Assembly (NCBI GenBank): GCA_014843695.1
Contig: CM026398.1
Span: forward strand, 19,752,683-19,816,682
Length of the DNA stretch: 64,000 nucleotides
Reading direction: 5' to 3'
From: Archivesica marissinica
Taxonomy: Eukaryota > Mollusca > Bivalvia > Venerida > Vesicomyidae
Made by a program: the position numbers and the translations under genes. The notes below the pieces were generated by a model that had not been told where the DNA came from, did not search any database, and was given only the letters and a program-made list of their open reading frames with translations. Shown piece by piece: positions 56,783-64,000 of the stretch (position 1 is the first letter of the stretch; the number at the start of each line of letters is the position of its first letter).

Positions 56783-56935
56783 TCCAACCCAGCCAGTAAC
56801 CCCCCCCCCTCCATCCATATCATTTCAGAAATACACAAGTTAAAAAAATGCGAAATTAACCAGCCAGTACCCCCCCCCATCCATATCATTTCAGAAATAC
56901 ACAAAGTTAAATAACTGCGAAATTAAACCAACATA
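56783..56935. repeat. ~73-bp direct duplication with C-runs
   Basis: CAGCCAGTA, a run of 9 C, CATCCATATCATTTCAGAAA, TACACAA.GTTAAA and TGCGAAATTAA occur twice in tandem. Confidence 0.8.
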
Positions 56936-57209
56936 CAGTGCTGTTTGATAGGCTGTAACACACACATATTTATCTATCAATTAATAACCCTCCTAGCTGA
57001 ACTCTCCCCTAACAGTTTACAGTGAATGTGTAAGCCATGAGTGTGTAATATGAAGTTTGTAATATGAAATCAAATCATATGGGCTGATGAGATTTTGGCA
57101 GAAGTTCTAAACCATTTAGTGCTGGGGAAAATCTGAAGGATGTGTGAGGATAACTACAGGCTTGCCAGGAATGTCACCGGGGATCTTCCAGGCACAAACA
57201 CATTTGCTT

Positions 57210-57415
57210 TTTGTTGTTTAGTTTATACATGTTCATTCTAGCTCGATTGCGAAACAAGTTCTTACAACTTATATTGATCACTCTGGAGACCTCATTCCTG
57301 TTGGAATCCATCGCCACGATGGAGAGAGAAGAGGCAACGTGGAATTTAAATGCCTTGCATATGGGCACAATCGTAACGGCTACAGCTGGGCCATTCGCAC
57401 CTGAAGCAAACCCGC
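57210..57415 (-). mobile_element. SINE family D, inverted
   Basis: Plus order: TTTAGTTTATACATG, AGCTCGATTGCGAAACAAG, TTGATCACTCTGGAGACCTC, GGAATCCATCGCCACGATGG, GGAATTTAAATGCCTTGC, GGGCACAATCGTAACGGC, then TTCGCACCTGAAGC. The outer head is lost. Confidence 0.85.
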
Positions 57416-58029
57416 TACCTCAACAAAAAAACCATGAAGGCAAAGTTGCAAACTATATGTCGAATGTGTCAAAAAGCAAACTGTCATGCTGCGACCAATC
57501 AGAATCATTCCTGGTTTTATTACTTACATATGTGTACATGCAAGACACAATGTATTAGCTATATGAAACTGAATACAAGTACAGTTATAAAAACACTTTC
57601 AAGAACTTGAAATATTATGACGCTGATTACTGTAAAACACTTAATTTTGCGAACACTTTATTTCACAATTTTGAACATTTTCAATTATTTCACGGGAGTT
57701 TTGAATTTGCGTATCACGAAACATAAAATCTGGTAAAATATGACTATTTTCGGATATAACTACACTTGGACATTGCAGTATTCACAGGAATCATTAATTC
57801 ACGGTCAACAAAAATTTGCAAAAATATAAATGCTCGCGAACAAAGAGTGTTTGTTCTACAGTAGGATAAATTAAGTGCTATTCATCTGGCAATGGCAAAG
57901 CAACCTTGCTGAATTGCTTGTGAAAACAATCAAATCTTGACAACAAATCTGACTTTAAGACCTCCTCCTTTGAGCATTATTCCGAACATAATACGGAACT
58001 CCATACATATAACTCCACAAGACTTGATC
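57416..58029. other. DCP1 intron 2 spacer
   Basis: AT-rich, no exon or repeat family recognised; several GCGAA/TTCGC phrases around 57,640-57,840 suggest an undetermined old element. Confidence 0.35.
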
Positions 58030-58378
58030 TATGCTATCTCCAATATTGATTCATCAAAAGAAAGCGACCTGGACAGTAAATGAGCGTCAAATGTTATTAG
58101 TACATCATTTACATCTTTCTTTAACACTTTTCTCAGCAGATGATACTTTCCAAACAATTGGAAGCTGGCAATTGTTAGCCCAATATATAAAACAGCAGAC
58201 TCATCTAGTCTGTGTATTTGTAGACCAATTTCCGTTTGGAGCTGTGAAGGAAAGTTAATGGAGCGGTGTGTCCATAAACATCTATATAATTGTATCATTA
58301 TAAATACTTTACTGAGCAATCATCAATCTTGATTTTCGCATAGAGGACTCTACTACAAACCAACTTGTATACATATAC
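58030..58378 (+). pseudogene. LINE reverse transcriptase, N-terminal half (broken)
   Basis: Read across frame breaks this gives NWKLAIVSPIYKTADSSS, then RPISVWSCEGKLMERCVHKH, then NTLLSNHQS, a stop, and TTNQLVYIYRGICKTMD. These are the fingers/palm blocks of non-LTR reverse transcriptases (WK.A.V.P..K, NYRPIS.LS, K..E, HQSGF). The NYRPIS block is altered to CICRPIS. Style is closest to the jockey/CR1-like group. The frame then runs straight into the minisatellite at 58,380. A decayed fragment, sense to DCP1. Confidence 0.8.
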
Positions 58379-58379
58379 A

Positions 58380-59330
58380 GAGGCATCTGTAAGACAATGG
58401 ACTAGAATTCCAAGATGGTCTTCTGCAGACAATGGACTAGAATTCAAGATGGTCTTCTGCAGACAATGGACTAGAATTCAAGCTGGTCTTCTGCGATATA
58501 TCCGTGTAAGACAATGGACTAGAATTCAAGATGGTCTTCTGCAGACAATGGACTAGAATTCAAGATGGTCTTCTGCAGACAATGGACTAAAATTCAAGAT
58601 GGTCTTCTGCGATATATCCCTGTAAGACAATGGACTAGAATTCCTGATGGTCTTCTGCAGACAATGGACTAGAATTCAAGATGGTCTTCTGCAGACAATG
58701 GACTAAAATTCAAGCTGGTCTTCTGCGATATATCCGTGTAAGACAATGGACTAGAATTCAAGATGGTCTTCTGCAGACAATGGACTAGAATTCAAGATGG
58801 TCTTCTGCAGACAATGGACTAAAATTCAAGATGGTCTTCTGCGATATATCCCTGTAAGACAATGGACTAGAATTCCTGATGGTCTTCTGCAGACAATGGA
58901 CTAGAATTCAAGATGGTCTTCTGCAGACAATGGACTAAAATTCAAGATGGTCTTCTGCGATATATCCCTGTAAGACAATGGACTAGAATTCCTTCTGCGA
59001 TATATCCCTGTAAGGTACTGGACTAGAATTCAAGCTGGTCTTCTGCGATATATCCCTGTAAGGTACTGGACTAGAATTCAAGATGGTCTTCTGCAATATA
59101 TCCCTGTAAGGTACTGGACTAGAATTTCTTCTGCGATATATCCGTGCAAGACAATGGACTAGAATTCAAGATTGTCTTCTGCAGACAATGGACTAGAATT
59201 CAAGATGGTCTTCTGCAGACAATGGACTAGAATTCAAGATGGTCTTCTGCAGACAATGGACTAGAATTCAAGATGGTCTTCTGCAGACAATGGACTAGAA
59301 TTCAAGATGGTCTTCGGCGATATCCAAAGT
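58380..59330 (+). repeat. 34/48-bp minisatellite derived from RT motif A
   Basis: Short unit GACAATGGACTAGAATTCAA then GATGGTCTTCTGCA (34 bp). The long unit ends TGCGATATATCCCTGTAA (48 bp). They alternate mainly as short-short-long (about 116 bp). The long unit translates as DNGLEFKMVFCDIS, matching the reverse transcriptase block that leads into motif A (xVFCDISKAFD). The array replaces precisely the place where motif A should be between the two LINE halves. Confidence 0.88.
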
Positions 59331-59760
59331 TTCTCATTGAGATTGTCATTGCCATCTCTGACACAAACTATCATCTATTGGTAGTCAAGGATCCTTTCTA
59401 AGTTGGTCTAGATCTGACCTCTCCAATAACAACAAAAGTGTACTGATAAACAATAACAATAACAACAAAAGTGTACTGATAAACAATAAAAAGTTGAAAG
59501 TGAACAACAATAAGAGATGGTGTCCCACAAGGTTCTATTTTAGGACCTCTCCTATATAGCATTTACATAAACAACATCCAAGGTAGCTCTGATATGAAAC
59601 TGTTTGCGCATGATACTGTTCAATACTTAATACGATGACAAGACACGTTGTCGATACATCACAGAATGCAGCAACAAAACTGAATATTGTAGTGACTAAT
59701 CAAAATACACAATGACAAAAACTCGATCTATCTAAGCGTACTTGTGAATAATGTACTAAT
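59331..59760 (+). pseudogene. LINE reverse transcriptase, C-terminal half (broken)
   Basis: GSQGSFLSWSRSDLSN, then VLINN, then RDGVPQGSILGPLLYSIYIN (59,513 on), then SDMKLFAHDT. GVPQGSILGPLL is motif B. FAHDT is the FADD catalytic box with one Asp changed to His, so the enzyme would be dead even if joined. At 59,424-59,485 AACAACAAAAGTGTACTGAT is duplicated. Later NNVLIKNVDEHK (near 59,745) fits the family's thumb region. Confidence 0.82.
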
Positions 59761-60058
59761 TAAAAATGTAGATGAACATAAATAAACACCTGTAAGTATA
59801 GTAGTTTCCAATGGAATCCACATAATTACTGTTTCACTGGTCATGCATGAAAGGGACTCCGTATGTTGCATAAATTACCGGTAAATTTATTCTGAAATGC
59901 AACTTTTCATTTATCCTTCCTATGTTTTTGCAACATTGTTTGGGGAGTATTTAATTGTTCTCGACATCAAATGATTGAAATAAGAATAAATCCAGAATGA
60001 TGCAGCTCAAATTGTAATGGGGGGGCATCAACAATTATGTAGTATAATCGATAAATTA

Positions 60059-60149
60059 TTAATTGACTTACATGTAACATTGGAAACAGTGCCCACAAGA
60101 AGAAGCAGACATCATCAATTGGTATTATTCTATTATAAGATGCAAATTA
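60059..60149 (+). repeat. 91-bp unit, left copy flanking the piggyBac element
   Basis: TTAATTGACTTACATGTAAC, ATTGGAAACAGTG, GAAGAAGCAGACATCATCA and ATTCTATTATAAGATGCAAA recur at 61,673-61,760 on the far side of the element with few changes. The site before insertion was therefore a tandem duplication. Confidence 0.85.
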
Positions 60150-60153
60150 TTAA

Positions 60154-61672
60154 CCCTTTATATTCGGGATACACATCCGTGTGTAATTACCCTTTCCATT
60201 CGGGATACACATTCATGTGTATTTTTGAGAGGTGACATGTACACAGCTGATTTTTGTCAAATTTGTCGTAAATAATAGCTCTTCCGGTTTCGTTTTCACT
60301 GCGCAACGTTTTGCGCAGTTAGACAGGTACTCGCCGCGATTTTTAAAACAGCCAGGAAGTGAGAAAAAAAGCATTTTTCGAAGCGATATTTTCCGAAATT
60401 TCGATCGTAGAATAATAATGGCAGATGGATCTGACTTGATTAGCGATGGGAGCAATGTAGAAGTGGATTTTGATGAGACTATCGACGATTTTGTTGGGAA
60501 TGGGCATGATAGAGGCCGTTTAATCTTTGACGAGATTGATCGGTACCGTGATCCATTGTTAGATGGTTTTTTTGCGTCGGATTCGGAGGAGGACGATGAC
60601 GATTTTGATGGGTTTCACGAGCAATGGGTCCAGGATGGGTTTACCACTCGTATGAAACGCCGATTCACCATGCATCCAGGTGCTTCAGAACAACACCCTG
60701 AAGAAGCCCAACCCATGCATTATTTTGACATCCTTTGGGGGCAGGAACTCTGGAAACACCTGGTAACAGAGACCAACCATTATGCCGAACAGGAAAGGAC
60801 CAGAAACCCGCCTCCACCTTTTGCACCGAAGTGGACGCCTGTTGATGTGCCTACCACAGTGGCTGTACCCAGTGCCAGGTACCAGTGTGTACCAAGTGTG
60901 TTGCTGAACACATACTTAGTGCAGTCTGACAGTGCTTAGTGCAGTCTGACAGTGCTTACGACAAACAGACAACAATCAAACAGATGTAGACATGTATAGT
61001 TCAGGAACAAATCAAAAATACCAACAACAAAACAATACAATTTTTAAAAAAATTCAATGATATTTTAAGTTTTAAATAAAATAATTTCATTTGAACACTA
61101 ACCCAGCTGTTATATATTATAAAATATGGAATACCAGCAGAATAAACAGAAGAAGACCTGTGTATATAGTGTGAATACCAGTGTAGTGTTTTGTGTTGTT
61201 TTTTTATCTCAGAAGTTCTTTCCAAATTGGAGAGGCAGTGGTTTTATTCAAAAATTCATATCTTTGGAAATATATGGAATAATTTAATTTTTTTGGGGTG
61301 CTTTTGTAATGCTTAAAATTGTGCATAATCCATACATTGGATTATATTCTTTATGTTGGATGGTAATACCAGTAATAAAGCCTGAAGACGGGAGTAGCAT
61401 TTTCGTTGTGGCCCAAATTTAATTTTACCCAATGTTTTTACTAATATTCCTTTTTATTGTGCATGCCAAATTTTATTATGTTATATGCATGATATGAAGA
61501 ATTTTATTACCTTTCCAAAAATATATAGTTATATGGGTGTTTATGAAGCATAATAAACAGCATATGCATTTAAATGTAACTACCATCAAAACAAAAGTGG
61601 ATTAACAGATTTCTGATAAAATGTCCAGATATTCAGAGGTCCTTATCTGAAAGGGGTCCAGAATACAAAGGG
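60154..61672 (+). mobile_element. piggyBac element, internally deleted
   Basis: TTAA lies at 60,150-60,153 and 61,673-61,676. The ends CCCTTTATATTCGGG and CCAGAATACAAAGGG are inverted with two mismatches. Subterminally the left end repeats CCCTTTCCATTCGGGATACA. At 1,519 bp it is shorter than autonomous elements (usually more than 2 kb), and the transposase is cut short. TTAA targets, CCCTTT ends and the protein agree, so assignment to piggyBac is firm. Confidence 0.9.
60418..60939 (+). pseudogene. piggyBac transposase (PGBD-like), N-terminal remnant
   Basis: ATG at 60,418 starts an acidic region, MADGSDLISDGSN and then SDSEEDDDDFDG (~60 residues in). It leads to PMHYFDILWGQELWKHLV and TNHYAEQERTRN, the conserved start of the piggyBac transposase fold (FF...L...I..ETN.YA.Q). 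After KWTPVDVPT the frame leaves the family and stops at 60,939, so the catalytic DDD core is missing; about 173 residues remain of a usual ~550-600. GTGCAGTCTGACAGTGCTTA is nearly duplicated at the stop, probably at a deletion junction. The frame is open upstream to 60,232, but the ATG preceding the acidic region is the typical start. Confidence 0.85.
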
Positions 61673-61763
61673 TTAATTGACTTACATGTAACATTGGAAA
61701 CAGTGACCACAGGAAGAAGCAGACATCATCAATTGGTATTATTCTATTATAAGATGCAAAATG
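61673..61763 (+). repeat. 91-bp unit, right copy
   Basis: Counterpart of 60,059-60,149; ends AAGATGCAAAATGG. Confidence 0.85.
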
Positions 61764-62048
61764 GTCAAATTAATGCCTACAATTAATGTAAAAGTCGCAA
61801 TTAATGTAAAAGTCACAAACCCTGGGCCAGAAATCACATCTGCTGGTTTCCTAACTATGTTCGATGCACAGGAATACATGGCTGGTCCAATATATTGTGG
61901 GAATTGACTTTGGAACTCCTTACCCCAACATAAATATGACCATTTTAAGAATATAATAAATGCTGGTGTTGTGGAGAGCTGCACCTCTACCTCATGTTCT
62001 ACCTAGAACGTTCGCCTTTGTTGATGATTACTTCCATTATATACCTGA

Positions 62049-62448
62049 CAGGCCCGTCGCTGGGCATACGCAAGTACGCACGTGCGTATCATTGGTCTCA
62101 GAAAATGAAAAAAATGAAAACTCCAAAAATGCATTAAAACCCCAGGGGGTAGTAGGGATACATACGTGATGTGTGGAGTGGTGGAATAATTGAGCCCATT
62201 GCAAATATACTTGTTTAATTGATAAGGGCGATAGATCATGTATATTATACATCTAGCCTTAATGTATACCTTTATATGGATTGTCGTCCTGCAATTGTAT
62301 GTTACAAAATGCATTGAAATGCAGGCAATTGCTTCATTATATAAACAATATCCGGGGGCATACCATCGGACCCTATCGTACTCGCTCACTCGACAAACAA
62401 GCATATTTGGCCGTGCGTATCATCAAAATAGCTCCAGCGACGGCCCTG
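62049..62448. mobile_element. hAT-like MITE, 400 bp, with 5-base target duplication
   Basis: Left end CAGGCCCGTCGCTGG and right end CCAGCGACGGCCCTG (one mismatch over 15). CCTGA lies at 62,044-62,048 and 62,449-62,453. Subterminal CACGTGCGTATCATTGG on the left and CCGTGCGTATCATCAAA on the right are direct repeats. No transposase. Confidence 0.82.
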
Positions 62449-62524
62449 CCTGACTTGTAAGTGCTGCTTATATAATTATATGTTTTAGATCAAATATGCT
62501 GTCTTAATCTCATGATTAAAAGTG

Positions 62525-62770
62525 TGTGTGTTTTACGTTTATTTATCGTCGCTACCGGTTGGCCATATGAGCGACACCTCCTGAAGAGATTAGTAATTTT
62601 AGATTTTTGGAGGATAGTGCAATCTTTTTGTAAATGTAAAGCACCGACACGAGACCTCGGTTTAAAGTCCCATCTGAAAGACTGTTAATTTTATTAGGGT
62701 CAGACGGGGGATCGAACCTGTGGTTCCTGGATTACCAGTCCAGCTTGTTACCACTGGACTACAGATCCCT
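62525..62770 (-). mobile_element. SINE family A, inverted
   Basis: Plus order: TTTACGTTTATTTATCGTCG, CACCTCCTGAAGAGATTAG, AGGATAGTGCAATC, ACACGAGACCTCGGTTTAA, GGGGGATCGAACC, GGATTACCAGTCCAGC, ACTGGACTACAGATCC. The CCAGAGTCTCC block is deleted; head and tail are both present. Confidence 0.87.
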
Positions 62771-62849
62771 CCCTTTGTATAAGGAAAATTTTATGATTAA
62801 AAATTATTATGTGTCTTTCTTATATGGGATACATCATTGGCAGCATTGA

Positions 62850-63097
62850 GTGGTCAAGTGCCTGTGGTTAAAGTCGCAGACTTGTACCGGTATACCACTG
62901 TAACCTATCATCACTGATGGTCACGGGTTCGAGTCCCGCTCAAGCCGTGTTTCATTTATATGAAAAAGTTGGCAGTTTCTTGCAGGGGTTGGTACTGGAT
63001 AACCGCTGGAGCCTGCCCAGGAAAGGTGTTGTTAGGTAAACTGCCCATCGGCGATATAGCCCAAAATGGTGCTGATGCAGGCGTAAAACCCGAACAA
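62850..63097 (+). mobile_element. SINE family B
   Basis: GTGCCTGTGGTTAAAGTCGC, GGTCACGGGTTCGAGTCCCG, AAAAAGTTGGCAGTTTCTTG, CTGGAGCCTGCCCAGGAAAG, GGCGATATAGCCCAAAATGG, CAGGCGTAAAACCCGAACAA. The A-box side of the head is shortened. Confidence 0.87.
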
Positions 63098-63529
63098 ACA
63101 AACGTAATGCTAATGTTGGTCAATATAATGCTACAGGTACAATTCTACATTCTACATTCTATTATAATAAGTGGGTGTGTGTCGGAACCCAATGTCACAA
63201 CCCTAAATGAATACATTACTAACATCTCATGGGATGCAAATGAAACCTGTAATGATAATCTATATGGCAGACGATATTTTCCGAGAATAGATTTAATGAA
63301 TGTATAATAGAATTCCGATAGGTTTTAGTGCATTGACTTGGTGCAGTATTTACAGCTACACACTGGTTTATGTTCGCCATATTTCACATGCACATATTAT
63401 TGCCATAGTTGATGTGAACCCTTGGGAGTCTCAGTATTTCTTGGAAAATATGTGTTTCTTGGAAAATAGAACAAATTATGCAGATGGGCGCAGAATGTTT
63501 CCATATTATTATAAGATAATAGTGATCAT

Positions 63530-63815
63530 CTATAATATATATACACCGGTATTATCATTGAAACAACCTTGGTACCGACGTCCCTAGGAACATATATAAT
63601 ATATATACACCGGTATTATCATTGAAACAACCTTGGTACCGAGTCTACCGACGTCCCTAGGAACATATATAATATATATACACAGGTATTATCATTGAAA
63701 CAACCTTGGTACCGACGTCCCTAGGAACATATATAATATATATACACCGGTATTATCATTGAAACAACCTTGGTACCGACGTCCCTAGTATCATATATAA
63801 TATATATACACTGGT
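63530..63815. repeat. ~64-bp tandem repeat, 4 copies
   Basis: TATATACACCGGTATTATCA, TTGAAACAACCTTGGTACCG, ACGTCCCTAGGAACATATAT repeated. The second copy carries an extra GTCTACCGA. Confidence 0.9.
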
Positions 63816-63817
63816 AT

Positions 63818-64000
63818 TAGGCCATAATAAAATAAATCCTAGATTTTCATCCAAATTTATGCTGATAAAATGGTGTTTTGACAAGATTCAACTTGACAAG
63901 ATTTTTTTTTTTCAAATAGTAATAAAAAAAATCGGGGCAGGCCCTAAAAACGGGGGCGGGCGGGGATGAAAATCTAGGAAATATTTTATTATGGCCTTAG
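63818..64000. mobile_element. Short TIR element (MITE) at the window end
   Basis: AGGCCATAATAAAATAAATC then CTAGATTTTCATCC on the left, and GGATGAAAATCTAGG then TATTTTATTATGGCCT on the right, inverted copies over about 33 bases. Whether the right end lies exactly at the window edge cannot be seen. Confidence 0.75.

Noticed and set aside
62960..63587. 115- and 95-codon frames after the SINE at 62,850
   Set aside because: The first starts inside the SINE; the rest (NEYITNISWDANET, ALTWCSIYSY) resembles no family I know and has no splice-site support.
53667..64000. DCP1 exon 3
   Set aside because: I looked for a sequence giving R-SASP-type residues after a pyrimidine-rich AG and found none.

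Overview
The window is a piece of an animal nuclear genome, not a microbial one. It is AT-rich, gene-poor and dominated by interspersed and tandem repeats. The evidence is tRNA-derived SINEs of several families (one with target-site duplications and a poly(A) tail), a non-LTR retrotransposon reverse transcriptase fragment, a piggyBac-type element, TTAA-, CAGGG- and TACAGT-ended MITEs, and one intron-containing gene. The repeat style (SINEs with a CTCCGGGTACTCCGG core, many short-unit minisatellites, abundant MITEs) fits a lophotrochozoan, most likely a mollusc such as a bivalve. That placement is inference; no species can be named.

The only host gene I recognise is the decapping activator DCP1 on the + strand. 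Exon 1 is 41,617-41,736 and exon 2 is 53,626-53,666. They join in phase and encode the start of the EVH1-like domain. Intron 1 is about 11.9 kb and carries SINEs, MITEs and a 2-kb 27-bp minisatellite. Intron 2 runs past the window end.

Layout. 0-5.3 kb: a truncated SINE with target duplication, then 36-, 32-, 31- and ~46-bp arrays. 5.3-12.6 kb: MITEs, an old ~200-bp tandem family, a 1.5-kb 49-bp array and a GACA microsatellite. 12.9-19.9 kb: SINEs and 44-, 30- and 44-bp arrays. 20.81-25.07 kb: a decayed DNA transposon with ~370-bp terminal inverted repeats. Its one large reading frame (minus strand) shows an uncharacterised N-terminal region, a FEN/XPG-like nuclease region and a C-terminal cysteine cluster, broken by several frameshifts and stops. 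25.4-29.5 kb: SINEs and MITEs. 29.9-33.2 kb: a ~3.1-kb array of 29/30-bp monomers. 33.4-40.3 kb: MITEs, a TIR element whose interior is a 62-bp array resembling its own end, and SINEs. 41.6-64 kb: DCP1 and its introns, with the 27-bp array, an Oct-motif array (55-56.3 kb), a LINE fragment whose catalytic motif A has become a minisatellite (58-59.8 kb), a piggyBac-type element with a truncated transposase (60.15-61.67 kb) and further SINEs and MITEs.

Tandem arrays make up roughly a fifth of the window. I saw no rRNA, functional tRNA, CRISPR array, operon or viral gene. The best candidates for something new are the TIR element with the nuclease-like protein and promoter-like ends, the minisatellite derived from reverse-transcriptase motif A, and the MITE 14 bases inside the DCP1 intron 2 donor.
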